Positions 45,083-54,254 are shown, counted from the first letter of the stretch. The stretch is 64,000 nucleotides of DNA from Lysobacter terrestris (GCF_014489475.1 NZ_CP060820.1:2310001-2374000), one strand, 5' to 3'. A program made the numbers and translations. Notes: generated by a model not told the origin, from the letters alone.

Positions 45083-45994
45083 ATGTTGCGCACCTTCCGT
45101 CGTTTCCTGTTGGCGACCTGCCTGCTCCCGGTCGGGCTGGCTCCGGCATTCGCCGGCGCTGCGTGCCCTCCGGCGGGGAGCGACCGGGCGTCGCTGCAGG
45201 CATTGAAGGCCGCCGACTTCGCGCTGGCCGACACCGCCGCGCGGGAGCGGCTGGCACTGGGACTGGCCGGTTGCCTCGGCGATCCCGATCCGGCGCTGCG
45301 CGATGGCATCGCGTTCGAGGCGTTGTCCACCTGGATGCGCCGGCAGCAGTTGTCCGACGCCACGCTGGCGGCGCTGCGCGATCGCCTGCGGCCGCTGCTG
45401 GTCGCGGAAGATCCGCGGGGATTCCAGCGGCCGTTCGCCGCCCTGGTGCTGGCCGAAGTGGCGCGCACCGATCGCATCCGGCCGTGGCTCGATGCCGCGC
45501 AACGCGAACAACTGGTGGCGGACGCGGTCGACTACCTGTGCGGCGTGCGCGATTACCGCGGCTACGTCGACGGCGAGGGCTGGCGCCATGGCGTCGCCCA
45601 CGGCGCCGACTTCGCCCTGCAGCTGGCGCTGAATCCGGCGCTCGACGCGGGCCAGCTCGAGCGCCTGCGCGACGCCGTCGCGGCGCAGGTGGCGCCGGCC
45701 GGTCATGCCTACATCCACGGCGAATCGTTGCGGCTGGCGCGGCCGATCGTCTTCATCGCCCGGCGTGACCTGCACGATGCCGGCGACTGGCAGCGCTGGC
45801 TGCAGGCCGTCGCCGCACCCGCGCCGTTGCCGGACTGGAACGCGGCCTTCGCCAGCGAAGCCGGGATGGTCCGGCGCCACGACGTCCTTGCCTTCGTGAC
45901 CGCGCTGTACCTGCTCGCGCAGGAGCAGGATGATGCGGCGACCCGCGAGCGCCTGCTCCCGGGCCTGCGCGCCGTGCTGAAGGAGATGCCATGA
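45083..45994 (+). CDS. Secreted DUF2785 protein
   Basis: 303-residue protein with a signal peptide (MLRTFRRFLLATCLLPVGLAPAFA) followed by an alpha-helical DUF2785 domain, rich in repeated ALxxR segments similar to HEAT repeats (RDGIAFEALSTWM, RPFAALVLAEVA, WRHGVAHGADFALQLALNP). Function is unknown. GGGGAGA precedes the start at 45083. Its stop overlaps the start of the following Pr6Pr gene (ATGA), suggesting coupled production. Confidence 0.82.
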   Translation: MLRTFRRFLLATCLLPVGLAPAFAGAACPPAGSDRASLQALKAADFALADTAARERLALGLAGCLGDPDPALRDGIAFEALSTWMRRQQLSDATLAALRDRLRPLLVAEDPRGFQRPFAALVLAEVARTDRIRPWLDAAQREQLVADAVDYLCGVRDYRGYVDGEGWRHGVAHGADFALQLALNPALDAGQLERLRDAVAAQVAPAGHAYIHGESLRLARPIVFIARRDLHDAGDWQRWLQAVAAPAPLPDWNAAFASEAGMVRRHDVLAFVTALYLLAQEQDDAATRERLLPGLRAVLKEMP

Positions 45995-46629
45995 CCGCCA
46001 ATGCTTCGCGACGCTTCGCCCTGCTGATCGCCGCGGTGGCGGCCGCCGCGCTGGTCCTGCAGTACGTGCTGCTGATCCAGCTCACGCGGGACTCGATCGG
46101 ACCGGTCCTGGCGACGGTGCGCTTCTTCAGCTACTTCACCATCCTCAGCAACCTGCTGGTGCTGCTGGTGACGGCGCACGCGGCCGTCGCGCGCGAAGGC
46201 GCGTTCGCCGCGCCGCGCATGCGAGGTGGCGTGGCGATGTGCGTCGGCGTGACCATGGGCATCTATTTCCTGGTGCTCAGCCACCTGTGGCAGCCGCAGG
46301 GCGCGCAGCAGTGGGCCGACACCGCGCTGCATTACGCGGTGCCGTCGCTGTACCTGCTGTGGTGGGTGCTGTGCGTGCCGCACGGCACGCTGCGCTGGCG
46401 CGACCTGCCGCGCTGGCTGCTGTTCCCGCTGGCCTACCTCGGCTGGGTGCTGGCACGCGGCGCGTGGGTGCGCGAGTACCCGTATCCGTTCCTCGATCTG
46501 ACTGCGCTGGATGGTGCAACCGTCGCCCGCAACATCGTCGGCGTGTTCGCTGTCTTCGTGGTCGTTGGCGGAGTGTTGCTGCTGGCCGACCGCTGGCTGC
46601 CGTCGCGCCGCCGCGCGCTGGCGACATGA
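45991..46629 (+). CDS. Pr6Pr family membrane protein
   Basis: 212-residue integral membrane protein with six hydrophobic helices and family-typical VRFFSYFTILSNLLV and DTALHYAVPSLYLLWW stretches. Pr6Pr is a family of uncharacterised bacterial proteins with six helices; the function is unknown. It overlaps both the DUF2785 gene and the TfoX-like gene by four bases (ATGA at each junction), so the trio is translated as a unit. Confidence 0.85.
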   Translation: MTANASRRFALLIAAVAAAALVLQYVLLIQLTRDSIGPVLATVRFFSYFTILSNLLVLLVTAHAAVAREGAFAAPRMRGGVAMCVGVTMGIYFLVLSHLWQPQGAQQWADTALHYAVPSLYLLWWVLCVPHGTLRWRDLPRWLLFPLAYLGWVLARGAWVREYPYPFLDLTALDGATVARNIVGVFAVFVVVGGVLLLADRWLPSRRRALAT

Positions 46630-46976
46630 GCCAGGCGCTGATCGAACACCTGCGCGACCTGTTCGCGCCGCTGGGGCCGATCTCGGCGCGGGCGATGTTC
46701 GGCGGTTACGGCCTGTACTTCGACGGGATGATCATCGGCGTGATCCTCGACGAGGTGCCGTACTTCAAGACCGACGAACTCACGCGCGGCGACTTCGAAG
46801 CGGCGGGCTGCGAGCCCGCGGTCTACGACATGAAAGGCACGCCGCTGCAGATGAGCTACTGGTCGCTGCCGGACGAGGCCATGGATTCGCCGCAGGCAAT
46901 GCGGCCGTGGGCGCTGCGCGCCATCGAGGCGGCGCGGCGCAAGCCGGTCAAGCCGAGGCGCAAGCGCCCGTCGTAG
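46626..46976 (+). CDS. TfoX N-terminal domain protein
   Basis: 116-residue protein consisting of a TfoX N-terminal domain (LFAPLGPISARAMFGGYGLYFDG, then PYFKTDELTRGDFEAAGCEP and MSYWSLPDEAMD). The TfoX/Sxy proteins regulate competence genes by boosting CRP activity, but stand-alone N-terminal domains are often unassigned. It is basic at the C-terminus (KPRRKRPS). Its ATG overlaps the Pr6Pr stop, so the gene is coupled to that membrane protein. Confidence 0.88.
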   Translation: MSQALIEHLRDLFAPLGPISARAMFGGYGLYFDGMIIGVILDEVPYFKTDELTRGDFEAAGCEPAVYDMKGTPLQMSYWSLPDEAMDSPQAMRPWALRAIEAARRKPVKPRRKRPS

Positions 46977-46995
46977 GCCGTGGCAACGCGCGCTT

Positions 46996-47892
46996 TCAGG
47001 CGTGCGTGTCGTCCGTCGGCAGCGCCAGCAACCAGTCGATGAACGTGCGCGCGGCCGGCTTCAGCCGCTTGTGCGCGGGATGGACGACGTAATAGCCCCA
47101 GCGCGCCTTCAGCGCCGGGCCGGGCAGGCGCACCAGCACGCCGGCGGCGAGGTAGGGCGTGACGATCTTGTCGCGCGCCAACGCCGCGCCCAGGCCGTGG
47201 ACCGCGGCATTCAGCGCCGCGGTGCTGTCGCTGAAGCGGTAGCGTTCCTCCAGCGATACGCCGTGCACGTCGGCGGCGCGCAACCAGTCGTGCCAGCCCT
47301 GGCGGGCGAGGTCGGACACCAGCGGCAGCTGCGCGATCTGCGCGGGATCGCGCACGGCGTCCACGCCGGGCAAGCTCGGCGACGCCACCGGAAACAGGTA
47401 GTCGTCCATCAGGTGGTGTGCGGTGAGGCCCGGCCAGTGGCCAGGGCCATGGCGGATGCCCAGGTCCGGGCCGCCCTCGTCGAAGCGGGTCAGCGCGACT
47501 TCGGTATCCACGGTGAGGCGGATGTGCGGATGCAGCGCCGCGAACTGCGGCAGGCGCGGTTGCAGCCAGGTGTAGGTGAGCGAGTGCAGGGTGGTGATGT
47601 GCACGCGATCCTGCTCGGTGCGCGCCACGCGCAGGCTGCGCACCACGCTCTCCATGTCGGCCATGGCGCTGCCTGCGGCGTCGGCGAGCTGGCGTCCTTC
47701 GGCGGTGAGCGAGACCCCGCGCGCATGGCGCTGGAACAGGGCGACGCCCAGGCGCGATTCCAGCTTGCGCACGTGGTGGCTGACCGCGCTCGCGGTGAGG
47801 TGCAGCTCCTCCGCGGCGTGGGCGAAGTTCTGGTGGCGGGCGGCGGATTCGAATGCCGCCAGGGCAGGGAGCAGGTCGGCGCGCAGGGCCAT
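46996..47892 (-). CDS. LysR family transcriptional regulator
   Basis: 298-residue LysR regulator of the GcvA type. The winged helix lies at residues 5-62 (ALAAFESAARHQNFAHAAEELHLTASAVSHH). The effector-binding domain begins near residue 90 and ends with LKPAARTFIDWLLA. It is transcribed away from the cupin and EamA genes with 164 bases between start codons, the classic arrangement for LysR control of the divergent genes. The effector is unknown. Confidence 0.9.
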   Translation of the reverse strand: MALRADLLPALAAFESAARHQNFAHAAEELHLTASAVSHHVRKLESRLGVALFQRHARGVSLTAEGRQLADAAGSAMADMESVVRSLRVARTEQDRVHITTLHSLTYTWLQPRLPQFAALHPHIRLTVDTEVALTRFDEGGPDLGIRHGPGHWPGLTAHHLMDDYLFPVASPSLPGVDAVRDPAQIAQLPLVSDLARQGWHDWLRAADVHGVSLEERYRFSDSTAALNAAVHGLGAALARDKIVTPYLAAGVLVRLPGPALKARWGYYVVHPAHKRLKPAARTFIDWLLALPTDDTHA

Positions 47893-48056
47893 TGACGAGC
47901 CTCAAATCTGGCTTGTGTCTGTCGGCGAAAGTATGCGCTTGTGCCGCCTGTGCGTCTGCCGGAAATTGCCTGCAGCCGACAACGTGGCTCAAGCCGGGCG
48001 TCGTGCTCCTCCCCCTCCCGGCGCGCCCCGCGCCACCCCGCAAACGGAACAGAGCC

Positions 48057-48452
48057 ATGGGTCGACTGGATGCGATTTCGGTTTCCACCGTGCAGGCGTC
48101 GCTGATCGACGAGATCCCGGCCGTGCGCATCGGCGCGGGCTGCACGCGCCGCGACCTGTCCTCGGACGGCAGCGTGCGCGTGTGGGTGGTCGACATGGAA
48201 CCGGGCAGCACCTGGCCCTATGTCGACGACCACGACACCGGCGAGCACTACTACGTGGTCGCAGGCGAGGTGATCGAAGGCCGCGCCCGTTACGGCATCG
48301 GCACCTACGTGCGCTTCCTGCCGGGCACCAGCCACCGCCCGCGCACGGACACCGGCGTGCGCCTGTTCGGCTTCAACCTCGATCCGTCGGCGATGCTCGC
48401 CGCACGCGAAGCCGCCAGCCGCGCGCATCGCTTCAACTACAGCCAGGGCTGA
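48057..48452 (+). CDS. Cupin domain protein
   Basis: 131-residue single-domain cupin. The conserved barrel motif is TWPYVDDHDTGEHYYVVAGEVIEG, with metal-ligand-like His and Glu residues, and YVRFLPGTSHRPRTDTG as the second. It could be a metal-dependent isomerase, dioxygenase or a sensor. It sits in a probable operon with the EamA exporter, 4 bases away, and divergent LysR. Role is unknown. Confidence 0.85.
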   Translation: MGRLDAISVSTVQASLIDEIPAVRIGAGCTRRDLSSDGSVRVWVVDMEPGSTWPYVDDHDTGEHYYVVAGEVIEGRARYGIGTYVRFLPGTSHRPRTDTGVRLFGFNLDPSAMLAAREAASRAHRFNYSQG

Positions 48453-48456
48453 GCCC

Positions 48457-49356
48457 ATGAACACGATTGCCAGCGATCAACCATTGTCCGGGCTGCGTTC
48501 CGGCGCCTGGCTCACGCCCGTCGAGCTCGGCGCGCTGGGCGCCATCTGGGGCGCCTCGTTCCTGTTCATGCGCGTGGCCGCCAACGACTTCGGCGCGATG
48601 CCGCTGGTGGAAGTGCGCCTGGGCCTGGGTGCGCTGGTTCTGCTGCCGTTCCTGTGGCGCGCGCGGGCGCAGTTCGCGTCGCGGAAGCTGTGGGGCAAGC
48701 TCGCCCTGATCGGCGCGATCAACTCGGCGGTGCCGTTCATGCTGTTCGCCTGGGCCGCGCAGCGCGCGCCCGCGGGCGTCGGTGCGATCTCCAATGCGAT
48801 GACCGTGCTGTTCACCGCGCTGGTCGGTTTCCTGTTCTTCGGCGAGAAGATCGGCGCCAAGCGCGCGGTCGCGCTGTTCACCGGCTTCGCCGGCGTGGTG
48901 GTGCTGGCCAGCGGCAAGGTCGCCGGTGCGAGCATCGGCTGGGCGGTCGTCGCCGGCGCCACGGCGTCGTTCCTGTACGGCATCGGCATCAACCTGGTGC
49001 GTCGTCACCTCACCGGCCTGCCGCCGGCCGCGGTGGCCGCATCGACGCTGGGCGCATCGACGCTGCTGACCCTGCCCTTCGCCATCGCCAACTGGCCCGA
49101 CCATGCGATCCCGCTGAAGTCGTGGCTGTCGGCCGGCATGCTCGGCGTGCTGTGCACCGGCGTCGCCTTCGTCATGTACTACCGCCTGATCGCGCGCATC
49201 GGCGCCAGCCGCGCATCGACGGTCACCTACCTGATCCCGGTGTTCGGCGTGGCGTGGGCGTGGCTGCTGCTTGGCGAAGCCTTAACCTGGACGATGGCAA
49301 TCTCGGCAGCGCTCATCCTCGGCAGCGTGGCCATGAGCCAGCAACCGTCGCGCTGA
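48457..49356 (+). CDS. EamA family (DMT) transporter
   Basis: 299-residue transporter with ten helices and the tandem EamA repeats (LGAIWGASFLFMRVAANDFGA, AISNAMTVLFTALVGFLFFGEK). RhtA-like relatives export amino acids and small metabolites. It starts 4 bases after the cupin stop and is thus in the same operon, probably under the divergent LysR regulator. Confidence 0.9.
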   Translation: MNTIASDQPLSGLRSGAWLTPVELGALGAIWGASFLFMRVAANDFGAMPLVEVRLGLGALVLLPFLWRARAQFASRKLWGKLALIGAINSAVPFMLFAWAAQRAPAGVGAISNAMTVLFTALVGFLFFGEKIGAKRAVALFTGFAGVVVLASGKVAGASIGWAVVAGATASFLYGIGINLVRRHLTGLPPAAVAASTLGASTLLTLPFAIANWPDHAIPLKSWLSAGMLGVLCTGVAFVMYYRLIARIGASRASTVTYLIPVFGVAWAWLLLGEALTWTMAISAALILGSVAMSQQPSR

Positions 49357-49383
49357 TCCGCGACCCGACATGGGAGGCACGCC

Positions 49384-49689
49384 ATGATCGCCCGACTCTG
49401 GCATGGCACCACCCGGCTCGATCGCGCCGACGCCTACGCGGCGTTCCTCGGTGAACGCGCGATGCCCGACTACCGCGGCACGCCCGGCAACCTCGGCGCG
49501 CAGGTCCTGCGCCGCGACGAAGGCGGGGTCGCCCACTTCGTCACCGTGAGCTACTGGGAAGACGAGGCCGCGATCCGCGCGTTCGCCGGCGACGACCTGC
49601 TGCAGGCGAAGTACTACCCGGAGGACGAGGGCTTCCTGCTCGAATTCGAGCCGCGGGTGATGCATTACGACGTGCGCTCGGCGGGGTGA
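49384..49689 (+). CDS. ABM-like small protein
   Basis: 101-residue protein resembling antibiotic biosynthesis monooxygenase (ABM/dimeric alpha-beta barrel) domains: MIARLWHGTTRLDRADAYAAFL, then HFVTVSYWEDEAAIRAFAGDD. Such proteins are small homodimers; some oxidise haem or quinones but most are uncharacterised. It is 27 bases after the EamA stop and may belong to the same transcript. Confidence 0.78.
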   Translation: MIARLWHGTTRLDRADAYAAFLGERAMPDYRGTPGNLGAQVLRRDEGGVAHFVTVSYWEDEAAIRAFAGDDLLQAKYYPEDEGFLLEFEPRVMHYDVRSAG

Positions 49690-49706
49690 GGCGAACCCGG
49701 TGACAC

Positions 49707-49789
49707 GTAGCCCGGGTAAGGCCGTAGGCCGCACCCGGGGTTCGCCATCGATCAGAGCGCCCCGGGTGCGCTTCGCTTACCCGGGCTAC
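49707..49789. repeat. Inverted repeat, family D
   Basis: GTAGCCCGGGTAAGGCCGTA at 49707-49726 and its near complement ending TTACCCGGGCTAC at 49776-49789 form a large hairpin with inner CACCCGGGG/CCCCGGGTG arms. It fills the 169-base convergent gap between the ABM-like and DUF72 genes. Confidence 0.75.
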
Positions 49790-49858
49790 GATCATTTCGT
49801 TCCCGCGCGCGGCGGCGCGTTCCAGACCGATGTGCCGTTACGTTTGTCGAGGCGCGGG

Positions 49859-50707
49859 CTACGTTGCCTGCAACTGCCGGATCAGCGCCATTGCCGCGGC
49901 CGGGTTGCGCTCCTTCGCCGCGCTGATGAAGAACACGTAGACGTCGCGGCGTTCCGCCGGTGGCGCGCCGTTGGCGGAGATATGCGGCAGGTCGTCGGGA
50001 TGGCGGCCGTGCGCCCATTGCCGCGCGCGCTGCGCCCAGTGTTCGAGTTCCTGCAGGGCGTAACCGCTTTCGATCTCGCTGCGCGAGCGCATCAGCCGCG
50101 CGTACACGAAGTCGGTGGTGAGGTCGGCGAACGAGGGATAGTCGCGCGAATCGGTGAACACCGTGCCCAGGTTGCGCTCGCGCATCATCGCGATGAAGCG
50201 CGCGTCGACGAAGGCCGAGTCGCGCACGTCGAGCACGTGGCGCAGGCGGCGGCCGTCGACTTCCTCGGGCAGCAGGTTCAGGAAGGCGGCAAAGTCCTCG
50301 CGTTCGAGCTTGCGGCCGATGTCGAACTGCCACACCACCGGGCCCAGACGGTCGCCGAGCGACGCGACGCCGCCGAGGAAGTCGTCGACCTGCGTGCCGG
50401 TATTCGCCAGCACGCGCGACTGCATGATCCGCATCGGCGCCTTCAGCGAGAACACGAAGCCTTCCGGCGTTTCCGCCGCCCACTTCGCATACACGGACGG
50501 CTTCTGCGCGCCGTAGTAGGTGCCGTTGATCTCGATCGCGCTGAGCTGGCGCGAGGCGTATTCCAGCTCGCGCCGCTGCACCAGGCCGGCGGGATAGAAG
50601 TTGTTGCGCCAGGGCACGAAGTTCCAGCCGCCGATGCCCACGCGGATGCCGTCGATCGCCGGTGTCGCGTCCGGGAAGGGGGCCAGTGCTGGCTTCGTCC
50701 GGGTCAT
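49859..50707 (-). CDS. DUF72 family protein
   Basis: 282-residue DUF72 TIM-barrel protein. Visible conserved segments are VGIGGWNFVPWRNNFYPAG, EINGTYYGAQKPSVY, and VLDVRDSAFV. Function of the family is unresolved, although it is related in fold to metal-dependent endonucleases and isomerases. The start at 50707 is 4 bases before the stop of the upstream amidohydrolase gene, so the two are likely one transcript. Confidence 0.85.
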   Translation of the reverse strand: MTRTKPALAPFPDATPAIDGIRVGIGGWNFVPWRNNFYPAGLVQRRELEYASRQLSAIEINGTYYGAQKPSVYAKWAAETPEGFVFSLKAPMRIMQSRVLANTGTQVDDFLGGVASLGDRLGPVVWQFDIGRKLEREDFAAFLNLLPEEVDGRRLRHVLDVRDSAFVDARFIAMMRERNLGTVFTDSRDYPSFADLTTDFVYARLMRSRSEIESGYALQELEHWAQRARQWAHGRHPDDLPHISANGAPPAERRDVYVFFISAAKERNPAAAMALIRQLQAT

Positions 50708-50711
50708 GGGC

Positions 50712-52157
50712 CTAGCGGGCTCCTGCTTCGCGGGCGTCCACCCTGGCGCGCACGGTCGCCAGCATGGCATCCAGCGCGTCGCGGTCGAGGTAATCGCCCT
50801 TGAGCACGACCGCGCGGATGGCCCGGGTGGCGTCGATGTCCTGCAAGGGATTACGGTCGAGCAGGACGATATCGGCCACCTTGCCCGCGGCGATGCCGGC
50901 CGAATCGCCATCGTGGCCGAGGAAGGCGGCGTTGCGCAGCGTTGCCGACTGCAGCGCCTGCAGCGGGGTCAGGCCGTAACGCACGTATTCGCGCAGTTCG
51001 TCGTGCAGGCCGATGCCGGGGTAGTCGTAGGAATTGAGGAAGCCCGCGTCGGTGCCGGCGAGGATGGACACGCCGGCTTCCTGCAGCAGCGGCAGCAGCG
51101 CGGCGCTCTTCTCGTAGACGCGGTGGCGCGCGGCGATGGCCGCGGCGTCGTCCTTGGCCGCGCGCTGCACGCGCCAGTCGTACGTCGCCTTCAGGCCGGG
51201 GCCGATGTAGTGCAGGTAATCGTCGCCGTGGTGGTCGTCCTGGTCGAGGTAGGCGGTCACGCGGCTGCCGTACAGGGTCGGGGTGATCGCGGTGCCGCGC
51301 GCGGCCAGCTTGCGGTACGCGGCCAGCGCGGTGTCGCGGTCGAAGGTGTCGGCCGCCTGCACCAGCGCGTCGCGGTAGGACAGCGTGCCCGCTGCCGAAG
51401 CGTCGGCGATCGCGCGCTCGCGGGTCGAGCCGGCCTTGAGTGCGTAGCCCATGTGTTCGATCGAATCCAGGCCGGCGGCGCTGACCTCATCGAGCATCAG
51501 CGACATCGGCACGTGCGCGGAGGTCTTCATGCCGCGGCGCTCGGCTTCGGCGAGCGCGGCCTTGAATAGCTGCGGCGACAGCGCACTTTCGGTGATCTTG
51601 ACGAAGTCGACGTGCATCGCCTGCAACTGGTCGAAGGCGGCGCGCAGTTCGGTTTCGTTCGCCACTTCGAGGTCGCCCGGCCAGATCGAACCCTTGCCTT
51701 CGATCTTGGGGCCGGAGGTGTAGATCGTCGGGCCCTGCAGTTCGCCGTTGCGGACCTGTTCGCGCCATTGCAGCACCTGCGGGCTGAGGTCGCCGGCGGC
51801 GTCGCGCACCGTGGTCACGCCGTGAGCAACGTACAGCGGCAGCAGGTCGCGGTTCTCCTCGATCAGGGCCTCGCCGCCGCCGAAGTGCACGTGCATGTCC
51901 CACAGCCCCGGGATGGCGTACGTGCCGCTGGCATCGACGCTGCGCGCGGCGCGGAACCTGCGTGCCTCGCGCGCGTCGGCGACGGCCACGACGCGGTGGT
52001 CGCGCACGGCGATGTGGCGGTGTTCGAGCAGGCGGCCGTCGTGCAGATCGACGACGGTGGCGTTGTCGATCAACAGGTCGACGGGCACGGCCTGGCGGTG
52101 CGCGCACGCGGCGAGCAGCAGGGTGGCGGCGAAGGCGGCAAGCGCGCGTGGGTTCAT
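50712..52157 (-). CDS. Lipoprotein amidohydrolase family protein
   Basis: 481-residue metal-dependent hydrolase. The signal peptide with a lipobox-like LLAACAH suggests a lipoprotein in the periplasm. Metal-binding motifs are DMHVHFGGGEA, FVKITES (candidate carbamylated Lys), SAHVPM, IEHMGYA and AGTDAG. The substrate is not clear; imidazolonepropionase-like and prolidase-type relatives exist. It precedes the DUF72 gene on the same strand. A REP-like pair lies upstream at 52272-52387. Confidence 0.88.
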   Translation of the reverse strand: MNPRALAAFAATLLLAACAHRQAVPVDLLIDNATVVDLHDGRLLEHRHIAVRDHRVVAVADAREARRFRAARSVDASGTYAIPGLWDMHVHFGGGEALIEENRDLLPLYVAHGVTTVRDAAGDLSPQVLQWREQVRNGELQGPTIYTSGPKIEGKGSIWPGDLEVANETELRAAFDQLQAMHVDFVKITESALSPQLFKAALAEAERRGMKTSAHVPMSLMLDEVSAAGLDSIEHMGYALKAGSTRERAIADASAAGTLSYRDALVQAADTFDRDTALAAYRKLAARGTAITPTLYGSRVTAYLDQDDHHGDDYLHYIGPGLKATYDWRVQRAAKDDAAAIAARHRVYEKSAALLPLLQEAGVSILAGTDAGFLNSYDYPGIGLHDELREYVRYGLTPLQALQSATLRNAAFLGHDGDSAGIAAGKVADIVLLDRNPLQDIDATRAIRAVVLKGDYLDRDALDAMLATVRARVDAREAGAR

Positions 52158-52271
52158 GGGGGATGGTCGTTCGTGCGCATGGTGCGCGTGGGAAGCAGGC
52201 CGCGATATCGCCTGAATGGGGAGAAGGCGTTTCGAGGGTTCTCTTGCTGATCGAAGGGGGCGAGTCCTTGG

Positions 52272-52387
52272 TCGTCATCCCCGCGCAGGCGGGGATCCAC
52301 GGACGTCGGTTTTGGCTGGTCGCGGACGATGGAGTAACGGCAACGGCAACGTCCCTGGATCCCCGCCAGGAGCATGCGGGGATGACG
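52272..52387. repeat. REP-like inverted pair, family A variant
   Basis: Elements at 52272-52301 (GTCATCCCCGCGCAGGCGGG) and 52353-52387 face each other. The right arm is interrupted by a few extra bases (GGAGCAT). They lie in the 276-base gap between the DUF885 and amidohydrolase genes; no gene is visible there. Confidence 0.75.
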
Positions 52388-52433
52388 TTCCGGCACAGCC
52401 GTGCGCGCCGTTTGGCGCGCACGGGCCGGAACG

Positions 52434-54254
52434 TCACTTGATCGGTTCGTCCAGCATCAGCTGGCGCGCGAAGCGCACCGGCGGCGAACCGAACGACAGC
52501 AGCTTGTCGTGGTAGGCCTTGATGTTGAACTTGTCGCCCTCGCGCTTCTGCACTTCGCCACGCAGGTCCATGTGCTCGCTGTAGCCGACGAAGTAGGTCG
52601 GCAGCTGCGCCGAGGTCAGCTCCGCGCGCACCCACTTGCCGGCCGCTTCGCGCTCCTGCTGGAAAGTGGTGACGGTCATCAGCTTCATCGCGTCGTCGCG
52701 GCTCATGCCTTCGACGTGGATCGCCTGGTCGAGGATCGCGTTGGCGAACGCGCGCAGCGCCCACTTGCGCTGGACAAGCTTCATCAGCGGATCGCCGTCC
52801 ATGTAGTTGGCGTCGTCCATGACCTTCTCCGCGTACATCGCCCAACCTTCGATGAAGGAACCCGAGCCCAGCACCGCGCGCAGCGTCGACGGGTACTTGT
52901 TGGAATGCCACAGCTGCAGGTAATGGCCCGGCATCGCTTCGTGGATGCTCAGCTCGTGGATCGAGCGGGTGTTGTATTCGCGCAGGAAGGAATCGACCTG
53001 TTCCTTGGTCCAGTCGTCCGGAATCGGCGAGACCGCGTAGAAGGTGTCCAGGCCCTTGTCGAGCGGGCCGGGCGAGTCGCAGTACGCCACCGACACGCCG
53101 CGCTGGAATTCCGGCATCAGGATGATCTGCACCGGCGAATCCGGTGCGGACACCAGCTGCTTCTCCTTCACGAACGCGGTGGCCTCGGCGGTGGACTGCT
53201 TGGCCACGTCGACGACCTTGTCGCGCGCCGGGCGATCGGCGTACGCGAGCTCGAGCGCGGCCTCGATCGTCTTCTGCTGCTGTTCGTCGCTGGGCGCGTC
53301 GGGCATGGCCTGCGGCGCGTTGGGCTTGCCGGCCAGGACCTTGCGCGCGATGTCGTACATCTCCGCGCGGGTCTGCTTGATCGCGGCTTCGGCGCGGGTG
53401 CGGATTTCCTGGCGGGTGAGCGGCGAGTTCAGCGCGAAGGCGAGCTTCTCGTCGTAGAGCTTCTGGCCGATGCGGAAGTCGCCCTTGGCGTTCGGCACCA
53501 GGGTCTTGTCGAGCCATGCCTGGTTCTCGGCCACGGCCTGCTTCAGCGCGGCGGCGGCGGCTTCCAGGCGCTTGCGATCCTCGCCCGCGAGCTGGTCGGC
53601 GTGCGGCAGGATCATGCTGTCGACGATGCTGTTGAGGCCGGCGTTCTGCTTGGCGACCGTTTCGGCGTGGATCTTCGGCACGCGCGCGGGATCGAGGTTC
53701 TCGCGCATCTGCGCCAGCAGCGCCGGGATCTTCTCCATGCGCGCGGTCGCCGACTTCAGGCGCTGCGGCAGCGGCGCGAATTCGCGCGCCATCAGCGTGT
53801 ACAGCGCGCCGCCGGCGAGGCCGTTGTAGATCTGCGGATCCCACGCCCAGCTCTGCAGCGTGTCCAGCTGCCAGATGTCGTAGCGGATCTGGTTGCGCAG
53901 GATGGCGAGGTCGACCTGGTTCTCGCGCGACAGCTTGCTGGCATCGAGCGCGTCGACTTCGGCCAATGCCGCCTTGCTGAAGTCGACGAACTTCTGCCGC
54001 CCGGCGGCGCTGAGGTCCTCGATGCGGTCGTCGAAGTCGTGCTTGCCGGTCTGCGTGGCGCTGACCGGCTGCTGTTCCAGCCAGCCGTCGAGCCAGCGCT
54101 TGGAGATGTCGGCGAACTTCGCGTCGGCCTCGGCGGTGGCCGCCTGGGTGGTCGCGGGTGTTGCCGTCGACGTACCGGTTTCCTGCTTCTGGCAGGCGGA
54201 GGTGGCAAGCAGCAGGGCGAGGGTGATCGCGGTCGGGATCGGACGCAGGCGCAT
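52434..54254 (-). CDS. DUF885 family lipoprotein
   Basis: 606-residue DUF885 protein with a lipoprotein signal (lipobox near residue 21, ATSAC) and a long helical catalytic domain. The family's zinc-site-like motif HELSIHEAMPGHYLQ is present, with FIEGWAMYAEKVM and later EREAAGK. DUF885 proteins resemble metallopeptidases and may be carboxypeptidases in the periplasm. I chose 54254 because it begins the signal peptide; an ATG at 54269 is five codons upstream. The gene lies beside the amidohydrolase but separated by REP-like DNA. Confidence 0.85.
   Translation of the reverse strand: MRLRPIPTAITLALLLATSACQKQETGTSTATPATTQAATAEADAKFADISKRWLDGWLEQQPVSATQTGKHDFDDRIEDLSAAGRQKFVDFSKAALAEVDALDASKLSRENQVDLAILRNQIRYDIWQLDTLQSWAWDPQIYNGLAGGALYTLMAREFAPLPQRLKSATARMEKIPALLAQMRENLDPARVPKIHAETVAKQNAGLNSIVDSMILPHADQLAGEDRKRLEAAAAALKQAVAENQAWLDKTLVPNAKGDFRIGQKLYDEKLAFALNSPLTRQEIRTRAEAAIKQTRAEMYDIARKVLAGKPNAPQAMPDAPSDEQQQKTIEAALELAYADRPARDKVVDVAKQSTAEATAFVKEKQLVSAPDSPVQIILMPEFQRGVSVAYCDSPGPLDKGLDTFYAVSPIPDDWTKEQVDSFLREYNTRSIHELSIHEAMPGHYLQLWHSNKYPSTLRAVLGSGSFIEGWAMYAEKVMDDANYMDGDPLMKLVQRKWALRAFANAILDQAIHVEGMSRDDAMKLMTVTTFQQEREAAGKWVRAELTSAQLPTYFVGYSEHMDLRGEVQKREGDKFNIKAYHDKLLSFGSPPVRFARQLMLDEPIK

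Noticed and set aside
47893-48056. LysR binding site between LysR and the cupin gene
   Set aside because: I looked for a T-N11-A palindrome and found none convincing enough to report as a feature.
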